A stretch of DNA of 64,000 nt. Source: Breviolum minutum Mf 1.05b.01 (taxonomy: Eukaryota > Sar > Dinophyceae > Suessiales > Symbiodiniaceae). Each line of letters opens with the position of its first letter. The stretch's first letter is position 1. The notes beneath the pieces are model-generated. The model did no database searches and had not been told where the DNA came from. It saw only the letters and a list, made by a program, of their open reading frames with translations. This document shows positions 56,501 to 64,000 of the stretch, piece after piece. Location of the stretch: assembly GCA_000507305.1 (NCBI GenBank), contig DF240053.1, positions 69,296 to 133,295 of the forward strand, written 5' to 3'. Position numbers and translations under genes: made by a program.

Positions 56501-59500
56501 GTAGTCATTCCAACTTCCAACCATCAAGTTTTCAGGTGCGAACTGTTAGTTTCACTGGGGGTTATGATATCCCCTATCAGTGGAGCTATAAGGCTATAAG
56601 CCTATATACTTCAAACAGGTTGACTTAGGCCCATCCCACGCACCTGGCAAGTCCAAAGTCGGACAAAACAACACGACACCTGCCAAACGGCAAGACGGTG
56701 AAGTGTGTTTCCATGTTGTTCGGCCGTTGAAAAATTACGTATGAATGGTGAAGTTCCAGGAGTGAATTGGAGCGAAACATGATAATAATCAAGTGTAATA
56801 TATATATATATATATAAATATCAAGTATATATATAGGTAAACATTATCATCACTATCAGAACTATAATATATATAAACATCTTCCATTATAACTTATTAT
56901 CTAAACCTACACATCCGACATGTTCATCCAGTTATAGAATTCTCCAAAAAAAAAAGAGACTCCGACTCACCATCTCTTCTCTCATCAATGCCTTGAATCT
57001 CTAAGGTCACATCGATCAATGAGGAGGTTGTGAGCCTGGATGACGGGTGGTTTCATGGTTGGAAAAATCGAGGAAGCCAAATTGCCGGCAAAACAACTGA
57101 CCCCTGAACCTGATGGTCATCCATGCACTTATGAAAATATATAAATGGTTGTTTCAATTGGATGGTTCCAAATCTTTACATGGAAAATGGTGGTTGAGTT
57201 TTTAACCAACTCATCTCAAAATATATGATGCTTGTCAAATTGGATCATGAAACTCAAGGGATCGGTAGGGGTGAAAATTAAAAATATTTGAGTTGCCACC
57301 ATCTAGTTATGGTACTGTTGATGGTTTAGAAATCCAACAAGAACCACCGGTTGGATGGTGTTTTCAACCCAGTAAATACTGGGATCAACTAGCTACTGGT
57401 GCAGGATTTCTGAACCATCATGAACGGTTGATGTCCATGGAACATGTAGGTAAATACCGGTCACATGGATCCTATGGGTTGTGTAACACCAAGGTCCAGC
57501 TAGTTACCAGATTTTTTTTGATGGAGGCTTGGGTCATTCAGCAAGGATTCACCCCCGAAAACCAAAAAAAACATGTTTCTCAAGCAGAGAGCAACAACAG
57601 CTGAAGAACAACAACCATCTGTAGACAGGAACATCAAACAAACACCAATGTGAACATGCTTATTTCAAGATCCCCCCCAGTTCCCTGGAGGGTAACCCTG
57701 CTAGGATTCCAGAAGTCTCTATGATTTCCCGACTGCTTGGCATGTATGCAACCAGTGGAAAGTCACCCGGTTGCTCGTGGCGAAAACACGATGTGTCTTG
57801 GTTTGGAGATCCCAATCTTCATTGAGGCAAAACTGTTGGAAAGTCAACTTGAATCAACCCTCCTGATATCTGCCTTCTTCAATTAGTCCACAAAAAATTG
57901 GTGGGTTAGCCAGTTGTTGCTTTCATCCTTCTGCTGTATACACATGTGTATATATATATATAATATACACTATCATTATACAGACATACATTATATGAGA
58001 TAAAAAAAACATAAACTATTATCATCACTTTTCTATACTAGTACCTTGGGTAATTATAAACCTGGCAATTCTTTGTGACCTTTTTTGGGATGGTGAAAAA
58101 GTGACCATAAAACAGGGGTTTTTAGTGACCTCCAACTTCCAACCGCCATCTCAATCTGCATCCTCAGACCTTCACATCCCGATGCACGACACCGCAGGTG
58201 TGCATGTGTAGAATGGCGCTGATCACCTGGTCGGTCTCCAAGGCAGGGCACGAAATTTCGGCCAACCAAAAAAACGGATTCCTTACCACCCACCGGTACA
58301 AAAAAAAGAATGACTGGCTGGAAAAAAAGAATCCCATGAATAAAGACTAGATATTATGTATTGTCACTGTATCTCTTGTTAAACATGATGATTTTCCCAC
58401 TGTCATGTTGTCTCCTATTAAGCGCGGGTGATTTTCTGTTATATATGTTATCTTATATTCCTACTAAACATGTTATGTTAGTTTTCTGGAGGGTACCTTG
58501 GGTGCATGATTTCGTTTAAACCATAAATCATTGGGAGTCCTCTTCAATGAAAACCATTCACCCCAAATGATGGGTCTTGGTGAAATCCGTAGATTTTGAA
58601 GGAAGAAACTACAATTATGTCATGGCTCCAAAGTCTTGGAGGATGGGCTATCACAATTCTATGCAACTACCGGGATCTGAACCACGGATGGATGGTATAT
58701 CATGATCGTGATTGTCAATTATCAATATCAAGAAATCAAGCTATCAATGTCATCAATATGATCGATATCATGGTATAATCCTGGGTTAACATCAATATCT
58801 TACTGCACGCGTTAAACCAAACAGCACATATGTTAATACATAGGTCACAAGTCACATACAAATCCCAACCGCACACTGAATTTTAACAACATGTTGAAGC
58901 GAAAGGCTCAAGTGCTACTCAGAATGGCAATAGTTTGATGATCTTGAAAGTTTGGCCTTTTTGTGGAGAAGCGATTAATAACCACCTGAACAATGAAGGG
59001 TATATGGGTGTTTCGTTAAATGGTGGTACCCCCAAAACATCCCAAAATTATCATTTTTAGTAGGAAACCCCGTGATTGTTGGGTACCAGCATTTTAGGAA
59101 ACCCCCATATAGGAAATAAAGTTAGACATTGATAGCCATTCGAACTTGTGAATGCTATTCCTGGCCATCAACTCTTCATCAAGTTCGATCATTATTCATA
59201 AATTGGAAGCTTTCACTTACACTTGGATTTGTACCAGGGGTGCGCCTAAAAGAAACCCATAATGATACCAACAGTCAAAACAAGAAGTAACGCAAATTGC
59301 AATGAAATATAATTCTTGAGTTGTCTTTGTCACATTGGCTGCATGCCCCACTACCCACTATATGGGTGTTTCCAAAAATAGGGGTACCCCAAAATGGATG
59401 GTTTATAATGGAAAACCCTATTAAAATTGATGATTTGGGGGTATCACTATTTTTGGAAACATCCGTATAATTACTACTGTATACCATACTACACCCTACT

Positions 59501-61317
59501 TTATTGGAAACACACATATTCCACATCTGCTTCAATCCTGCTTGTGTGTGTTGACTGGCTATAGCTGTCCCCCCAACAAAAAAACACCTGCCTGTTTGAT
59601 GACGTTGCCCAAGGAAAAGGCATCCAAACCGGCTGTCTGGTCGAAGAAAACACCGAAAGTCTGGACACTTGGATCCACGAAAACACATCAGCCTAGATTC
59701 CAGTTAGCGAAGATGTATACCGACTATGAGGGTAGCTTTCCACAAACGTTCTCGCCGTCATAGGTTTTCAACTTCGTTTTTTGGATTCATAGGGTGCAAA
59801 CGTTTCTTGAACGCAAAAAAACACCAATGTTCGTATCGTATACCAACAGCGCGTCCTCAAATTCAACAAGTCAATGACGAGTCAAGTCATGGCTTCAGAA
59901 TGCCAACAAAAAAGACATATATATCTTACGAAAAAATGGCTATTTAAATACCTCCCAAATTTACCAAGAAATTCCCAACTCTGAGTTTTTGGGGCATTCT
60001 TGGGGGATTCCTTTTTCACCCGCACCAGGTCCTGGGGTGACCTGGAATGAGTCCCCTCACCTCATCGCCCGTTTCCTTGGCAACCCACTTCAAAGCTTTC
60101 CGCAGGTGGCCCTGTCACACGACAAAAAAAAAACCTTCCCTGGTGATCTCAAGCCGTGACCTTTTTTGGGATGGTGAACACGTGAACCCTTTGAGTCAAA
60201 GGTTGTTGGTGACCTCCAACGTTTGGGGATCAAAAAGGTCACGGCTTGAATCACCTGCCTTCTTACTTTCCATTATACTCGTTGTTGAAAAGTGATCAAT
60301 CGTGATCCCGAAAAAACGGCCACTGGATTTCATCCCCAAAATTATACTGGGTAGGATTTCATCCCCAACAAATCGCCTAAACAACAAAACGGAGCCCTTT
60401 TTTCATTGCTCATTGGAAGTCTGATTTAATCAGGAAATCTACACCCCTGGAAGCTAACAGTTCGCCCCCTAAAGGCAGGGACGATTTCAGTAGCGAAATA
60501 CATCTAAAAAGCAACCATTGATTTTTCAGAGGCGAACTGTTAGTTTTCGGGGTAGTATCCAGTATTCAAATAAACATAATATAACATACTTTATCTTGGT
60601 AAGTATGCAAAATGGGAGATCTTCCAGGTAGTTTGTGTTAAGTTTACCATGGGATCTCCAAATCCTCCAAACATTTTGCAAAAAGGCATCCAGAAGAAAT
60701 CAACCCAAATTTACCAACAAAAACAGACCCCACTAAAATTTGACACCGTTGTTATGAATTGTTGCTGTCTGAAACGGTTTTGGTCCCGTTTTCCAAAAAA
60801 ACGCAAAGATCCCCTGATCCGAAACCACCCTAAACGAGGGTGAACAAAAATCAGTGAAGTCAGGTAAGATGCTGCACTTGAAGTCATTCAACTGTGTCAC
60901 TGTGTTGGGTGACTTTGACAAAGTCTTTCGGCCCTTCCAATGGTCAGTTCTCTATGTTTCTAATCAATCTCATCTCCATAGCTTCAATATGTTGAAGTCC
61001 ATGTTGCTTATCTGTTCAGCCAGGCATAGCGTGGGGTGAATCACCATTACTCTCTGTTCAAAGTGCTTGGTTTCATTCAGCCATGTGCTTCAGCCTATTC
61101 TTGGCACATCTCTCGAGATAATCTCTCTTCATTCGATTCCCAAAAAAAGCCTGGGAATTTCCAAATCGATAGGTGAAGTCACTAACCTTACAGTAAATCA
61201 AACAATGGCAAGATCAAACAAAAACCCTGCTACCCAACATCGCCTCGAATTTTTCCATCACGACATAACACCGCTCAGCATCCACGAATTCCTCACAGCA
61301 CCACGAGTTCCGATGCA
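53554..61317 (-). CDS. Serine/threonine (or TKL-type) protein kinase catalytic domain, split into at least ten microexons
   Basis: Reading from right to left, exons 61244-61317, 60061-60111, 59592-59636, 58170-58226, 56992-57035, 56644-56679, 55356-55389, 54511-54554, 54158-54191 and 53554-53568 join without a phase error. They give kinase subdomains V to IX: hinge CYVVMEKFE, VVHRDVK with AHNLLID, VVLSDFGLA, VGTRKYWAPE and VDVFAIG. All hallmark catalytic residues of these subdomains are present (H-R-D, D-F-G, A-P-E, subdomain IX aspartate), so the product should be an active kinase if the N-lobe is intact. It would transfer phosphate from ATP to protein. Donors are GT in seven introns and GC in three. 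The N-lobe (glycine loop, lysine) and the C-terminal end were not found; 33500-33573 may supply subdomain XI. The substrate class is unclear. Confidence 0.82.
53620..53696. repeat. Hairpin with CCTCCTGAGAA arms
   Basis: CATCCAAATACCTCCTGAGAA at the left is mirrored by TTCTCAGGAGGTGTTTGGATG at the right around a G-rich loop. A looser copy is at 28858-28937. It lies in a kinase intron. Confidence 0.7.
53981..54099. mobile_element. Family D element in a kinase intron
   Basis: CCCCGAAAACTAACATGAC is mirrored by GTCATGTTAGTTTTCAGGGG. Confidence 0.75.
54158..54191 (-). CDS. Kinase exon: subdomain IX
   Basis: Acceptor CTTTTACTGTCCAG, one base completing lysine, then YWHVVDVFAIG, then GTTTGG. D-V-F-A-I-G carries the invariant aspartate of subdomain IX. 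Confidence 0.8.
54511..54554 (-). CDS. Kinase exon: P+1 loop and APE motif
   Basis: Acceptor TGCGACTTGACCAG, then VGTRKYWAPELYEK plus two bases, then GTGATC. G-T-x-x-Y-W-A-P-E is the subdomain VIII signature. Confidence 0.85.
54758..54890 (+). mobile_element. Family F element in a kinase intron
   Basis: TACCCTAAGGATCAGC and ATACTTTGGGTA are the ends; GGGTGAATGAACCTGTATG lies inside. GACGCCAGTGACG matches the fragment at 33400. Confidence 0.7.
55019..55112. mobile_element. Family C relative in a kinase intron
   Basis: CGCTCCATGTATGG and GTAGGTAAATATTACC with CTACATGGAGCATCG are inverted. Confidence 0.55.
55209..55305. mobile_element. Family C element in a kinase intron
   Basis: GGGGACGAACATCGTATTTA is mirrored by GTAGGTAAATATACCGGAAC and TCGTCC. 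Confidence 0.65.
55356..55389 (-). CDS. Kinase exon: activation segment
   Basis: Acceptor CTGTCGCGACCAG, one base completing arginine, then RLEPGRFLCAQ and GTCGGG. Only 34 bases long. It lies at the right place between DFG and APE and is phase-exact on both sides. Confidence 0.75.
55470..55539 (+). mobile_element. Family A right part
   Basis: CATTTGGATCATTTCCCCAA and TTTTTCAAACCACCACCTAG are present; the left end is missing. Confidence 0.5.
56441..56564. mobile_element. Family D variant (GTTCGCC type) in a kinase intron
   Basis: CTCCCTGAAATTTTACCGTT and GTTCGCCACCTGA are mirrored by CAGGTGCGAACTGTTAGTTT. Confidence 0.65.
56644..56679 (-). CDS. Kinase exon: DFG motif
   Basis: Acceptor CTTGCCGTTTGGCAG, then 36 bases giving CRVVLSDFGLA and the first two bases of an arginine codon, then GTGCGT. 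D-F-G binds magnesium. Confidence 0.82.
56992..57035 (-). CDS. Kinase exon: A-H-N-L-L catalytic loop end
   Basis: Acceptor CCGTCATCCAG, then AHNLLIDRCDLRDS plus two bases, ending TTCAAG before GCATTG (GC donor). The asparagine three residues after the HRDVK lysine is the Mg-binding position. Confidence 0.8.
57186..57306 (+). mobile_element. Family A element in a kinase intron
   Basis: ATGGTGGTTGAGTTTTTAAC and TTTGAGTTGCCACCATCTAG are the ends around TCAAATTGGATCATG. Confidence 0.6.
57313..57427. mobile_element. Family B element abutting A and C elements
   Basis: TACTGTTGATGGTTTAGAAA is mirrored by GATTTCTGAACCATCATGAA. A, B and C copies lie head to tail over 57186-57479. Confidence 0.6.
57436..57479. 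mobile_element. Family C right half
   Basis: CATGTAGGTAAATACCGGTC followed by ACATGGATCCTATGGG is a C right end. Confidence 0.5.
58170..58226 (-). CDS. Kinase exon: helix E and catalytic HRD loop
   Basis: Acceptor GAGACCGACCAG, 19 codons VISAILHMHTCGVVHRDVK, then GTCTGA. H-R-D-V-K supplies the catalytic aspartate and the lysine typical of serine/threonine kinases. Confidence 0.85.
58430..58495. mobile_element. Family D right half
   Basis: TGTTATGTTAGTTTTCTGGA followed by GGGTACC is a D right end; the left part is degenerate. Confidence 0.4.
59001..59112 (-). mobile_element. Family G variant in a kinase intron
   Basis: TATATGGGTGTTTCGTTAAA is mirrored by TTTTAGGAAACCCCCATATA; it is the reverse of the variant at 49430. 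Confidence 0.75.
59358..59468 (+). mobile_element. Family G long-hairpin element in a kinase intron
   Basis: TATATGGGTGTTTCCAAAAA is mirrored by TTTTTGGAAACATCCGTATA, almost identical to 49147-49254 inside. Confidence 0.8.
59592..59636 (-). CDS. Kinase exon: helix D-E linker
   Basis: After TTTTCTTCGACCAG come 15 codons TAGLDAFSLGNVIKQ, then GCAGGTG, a GC donor. The alternative of reading on to GT breaks the phase with the HRD exon. Confidence 0.7.
60061..60111 (-). CDS. Kinase exon: post-hinge helix D region
   Basis: Acceptor GTGTGACAG and donor GTGAGG bound exactly 17 codons, GHLRKALKWVAKETGDE. The phase fits both neighbours and follows the hinge glutamate directly. Confidence 0.75.
60146..60254. 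repeat. Hairpin with GTGACC arms in a kinase intron
   Basis: TGATCTCAAGCCGTGACCTT is mirrored by AAGGTCACGGCTTGAATCA. The inner parts recur in part at 58072-58135 (TTTGTGACCTTTTTTGGGAT). Confidence 0.7.
60440..60555. mobile_element. Family D variant (GTTCGCC type) in a kinase intron
   Basis: ACACCCCTGGAAGCTAACAG with TTCGCCCCC is mirrored by GGCGAACTGTTAGTTTTCGG. Confidence 0.75.
61244..61317 (-). CDS. Kinase exon: subdomains IV-V (hinge)
   Basis: Acceptor CATCATCCTCCCAG is followed by two bases and 24 codons reading HRNSWCCEEFVDAE and RCYVVMEKFE. The H-R-N and V-V-M-E-K hinge pattern is diagnostic. It ends GAG before GCGATG, a GC donor required for phase 0. Confidence 0.78.
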
Positions 61318-61338
61318 CTGGGAGGATGATGAAACACA

Positions 61339-61444
61339 TCCCATTAGGATCCATGAATGGTAAATATTTACCTACATTTAGCTGATTTGTTTATGATAAA
61401 TGTAAGGAAATATACCAGTCACATTGTCACATGGATTCTGTGGG
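61339..61444. mobile_element. Family C element
   Basis: CCCATTAGGATCCATGAATG with TATTTACCTACAT is mirrored by TAAGGAAATATACCAGTCAC and CATGGATTCTGTGGG. Confidence 0.7.
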
Positions 61445-61624
61445 CACAGCCAGTTAACTCTTTTTGAGGAAGAAACAATTTCTGTTGCAAATTGCAAGCT
61501 ATATGTAGCAAGTCACTGCGCAGCAGTCTGATTTTTGTTGTTAAGTGAGTCATTCTATAAATCCTGAAAATGCTGTGATGAAATGGATGATTTTGGCAAA
61601 CCGTAAACATACACACACACAAAG

Positions 61625-61735
61625 ATACACTCCTGAAGTTTAACAGTTCGCCCCTGAAATTTGAACTTCCCAAAAGGAGAGTAATCTTCCAACCATCATT
61701 TTTCAGGGGCGAACTGTTAAACTTCAAGGGGGGTA
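61625..61735. mobile_element. Family D variant (GTTCGCC type)
   Basis: CTCCTGAAGTTTAACAGTTC with GCCCCTGAAA is mirrored by TTTCAGGGGCGAACTGTTAA and CTTCAAGGGG. Confidence 0.8.
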
Positions 61736-62488
61736 CCAGTCAGTACGCTTCCGTGTCCTCCAAAACACTGGCGATGTTCTTTCCAGTTGTAGCTTGTGAC
61801 AATTCCACCTGGACGCTGTGGACGGTGTGGCCTGCTATACTCCCTCGGTCACCATTTCTTACAAAGTGGCAGAGGTCATCATGCTAAAAATGAGACGACA
61901 AGGGACAATCCCAGCGCCAGAAATGATGGAACTACTGCCTGTAGAGAAGTTGTCTGGTTTCATTCACCCAAGACCTTTTTCTAATCTATGAACCCCCAAG
62001 ATTTTGGTGGTGAAAAAATCTCCACCGAATCATCCAATTCATGCAACCCTTGGAGGGTTTCCTCTCCCTGCGTCAGTGGGCCTCTCGTTTATAGGTGGCC
62101 CAGGCCGTCTTATTTCTCCGATCAAGCATCTGCAGTGGACATGTTTTTGTTTGGAAGAAGGGCAAAATGGTGCATGCATGAACAAAAACTCATCAGAAAA
62201 AAATGGAAGCATGAATTTACAACTTTGAGTGAATGACATATAACAAATTCATACAACATGATGTGTTGGTTCAATCCACGAGCTGAAATGTAATTGTTTG
62301 TTTCTCACTCACATCATCACATCCCCCATTGGGGGCAACGGCAACAGTGGGTGGGGTGCCTTTACTGCTTTGCAGGCTCCGCTCTCTCGGTGGTGACAAA
62401 CATGCACCACGCCCTGGGGCTTCGATCAAGTGGTCATGTTGAGGATGTCTTCTCTAAATATGGACTCTGCAGTCAATGTAGTTGTATC

Positions 62489-62514
62489 ACCATCATCATC
62501 ATCATCATCATCAT
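62489..62514. repeat. (ATC)n tract
   Basis: About nine CAT units; on the - strand this is a methionine run. Confidence 0.8.
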
Positions 62515-63327
62515 CGTAACTTCATCATCAAGACCCAACTTAGGGCTGTTGCGGAAATCATCCAACAAATCATCCACTGGAAAAACAGAATCCCTGTTAC
62601 TGCCATCACGACCAAAACAGCACGGCTTCCGCAACATTAGCCTGGGATCCTTTGCCAATTTGCTTTCCTGATTGGGGATTTCTTTCGATCGACTTGAGGT
62701 GATTTGAGTCAGTTGTGTTGATGAAGGGGGGGATGTCTTATGGGAAAACAAATTATCTTTGAAAGGAGCAAAGGAGCTAAGGAAACTGCAGCTATAGGAA
62801 TATATATAAAAAATATATATATATATAATATAATAAAGGATTTACATGTTACTGTATTTTTTGTGTGCTTCGTGCAAACGTTTTTGTGGATATTGTGAAA
62901 TCGGCGCTGGGGCGCCGCATTGAAACAACCTGCAATGTTTTAAACCAAAATTTAGTGAGCCCTAAACTGGTGGAGAAATGTTGAGAAGGGAACTCAATCA
63001 TCATCTGGACTTGCCGAAGCAAATCCATCAAACAAATCATTGGCGAAATCCCATGAAAGAAACCATCTCCCTGACATTGGTGAACCCTCACCCAATAGGT
63101 GGTTAGGATTGGCTGATTTCTCAACATTGCTTATTGCTTGTCATGAGAAGTGCAAATTCAGGGTTGAATGTAAAGACATACCTTAAATTGGGAGGTTTCA
63201 AAACAGGCATTTTTGTTTCAACAAACAATATATACTGCTTTACAAGTAGGGTCACCTAATGTGCCTTGTCAAAGGAAGTTTAGTGGCAAACTTCCGATAT
63301 ACGAACTTTTGGGTAGCCTGACAGGAA

Positions 63328-63351
63328 TAGTAGTCCTAGCAGTAGTAGTCC

Positions 63352-63394
<43 letters not shown>

Positions 63395-63558
63395 CCTAGT
63401 AGTAGTAGTCCTAGCAGTAGAAGTAGTAGAAGTAGTAGTCCTAGTAGTAGTAGTAGTCCTAGTAGTAGTAGTCCTAGTAGTAGTAGTCCCAGTAGTAGTA
63501 GTAGTAGTGGTCCTAGTAGTGGTAGTCCCAGTAGTGGTAGTCCTAGTAGTGGTAGTCC

Positions 63559-63592
<34 letters not shown>

Positions 63593-63700
63593 CCTAGTAG
63601 TAGTAGTCCTAGCAGTAGAAGTAGTAGAAGTAGTAGTCCAAGTAGTAGTAGTCCTAGTAGTAATAGTAGTAGTAGTAGTAGTAGTAGTAGTTGTAGTACT
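63328..63700. repeat. Large (TAG)n array with CCTAGTAGTAGT variants
   Basis: About 370 bases of TAG/AGT units with regularly spaced CC and GC variants that build a higher-order pattern; a block around 63401-63455 with CCTAGCAGTAGAAGTAG recurs around 63596-63650. The long valine and threonine frames here are artefacts. Confidence 0.9.
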
Positions 63701-63716
63701 AGTCATGTGTCACTTC

Positions 63717-63884
63717 GTGTCACTTTTCGTGGCAGGCGCAGCATTTGGTGAAGTTCATGTGTAACTTTTCGTGGCAGGCGCAGCATTTGGTGGAGTTCAT
63801 GGGTCACTTTTTGTGGCAGGTGCAGCATTTGGTGAAGTTCACGTGTCACTCTTTGTGGCAGGCGGAAAATTTGGTGAAATTTGG
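63717..63884. repeat. Four tandem copies of a 42-bp unit
   Basis: Units start at 63717, 63759, 63801 and 63843 and share GTGGCAGGCGCAGCATTTGG. Because 42 is a multiple of three, the frame repeats as VSLFVAGAAFGEVH, but unit 2 has a TAA in that frame. Confidence 0.85.
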
Positions 63885-63972
63885 AATGATAGCCGGAGCG
63901 GGAAATGTTGTAATTTTCAATAGAATCTGCTCCTGGCGAGCGCGAAAAGTACCCTTGGCGGCTTGCGTTTTC

Positions 63973-64000
63973 TGGGTCGGAACGGTCTCGGAACGGTCTC
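63973..64000. repeat. Short direct repeat at the window edge
   Basis: GGAACGGTCTC occurs twice in tandem at the last bases, so a tandem array may continue beyond the window. Confidence 0.5.

Larger units (their letters stand above)
61318..64000. other. Upstream of the kinase exons: elements, repeats and exon candidates
   Basis: No glycine-loop or subdomain II exon was found. Possible - strand segments include 62090-62140 (MLDRRNKTAWATYKREAH, loosely like the region after a non-LTR RT palm) and 63000-63070. A + strand frame at 61798-61990 reads YKVAEVIMLKMRRQGTIPAP and is open in all three + frames, so it is not reliable. Confidence 0.35.

Noticed and set aside
59275-59688. 137-codon minus-strand ORF
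   Set aside because: It runs through a family G element and is in a different frame from the kinase exon at 59592-59636, so it is a shadow frame.
61796-61990. + strand coding exon
   Set aside because: All three + frames are open for 30-60 codons and the - strand also looks protein-like; without a motif or clear splice sites no frame can be preferred.
63213-63764. 183-codon and 145-codon ORFs of Val and Thr
   Set aside because: These are artefacts of the (TAG)n array; no splice or start context supports them.
63717-63884. A protein with 14-residue repeats
   Set aside because: The 42-bp units keep frame, but unit 2 contains TAA in the only attractive frame, so a coding role is not supported.

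Overview
The window looks like nuclear DNA of a dinoflagellate, most likely a Symbiodiniaceae-type genome. The evidence is indirect. There are genes cut into many short exons, GC and apparently GA intron donors alongside GT, a multi-exon gene whose encoded blocks I recognise as a large dinoflagellate-specific family, and a moderately AT-rich background full of short terminal-inverted-repeat elements. No rRNA, tRNA, CRISPR array or prokaryotic operon structure was seen. All exon models come from reading frames, splice dinucleotides and phase matching by eye, with no transcript support.

Region 1 (1-7074, + strand) holds the 3' part of a gene of at least 17 exons. Its blocks are a lysine-rich tract, a W-M-T-E-E-Q block, an acidic/lysine-rich hinge, a coiled coil, a large exon with a CxxC pair, a block with F-H-P...M-H-x-L-N-L-G, and a C-terminal block with R-L-R-P-K...D-E-D, ending in TAG at 7072-7074. 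Its introns are short and contain no inverted-repeat elements.

Region 2 (about 7.1-53.5 kb) is gene-poor. It is dominated by about 90 copies of at least six families of ~90-130 bp inverted-repeat elements (called A, B, C, D, F and G here), some nested in one another, plus simple repeats. A few minus-strand candidate exons stand out: 28150-28290, 33500-33573 (kinase subdomain XI-like), 38742-38839, 39012-39055, 47651-47774 and 44403-45010. A reverse-transcriptase fragment with a F-A-D-D box lies near 40.1 kb.

Region 3 (53554-61317, - strand) is the main find: a protein-kinase catalytic domain spread over ten phase-compatible exons of only 15-74 bp. They carry, in order, the hinge, HRD, AHNLL, DFG, APE and the subdomain IX aspartate. 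The introns that hold inverted-repeat elements are long (589-1365 bp) and those without are 312-424 bp. This gene is convergent with the region 1 gene.

Region 4 (61.3-64 kb) has further elements, a large (TAG)n-type array and a four-copy 42-bp tandem repeat. Upstream kinase exons (glycine loop, subdomain II lysine) should lie here or beyond the window.
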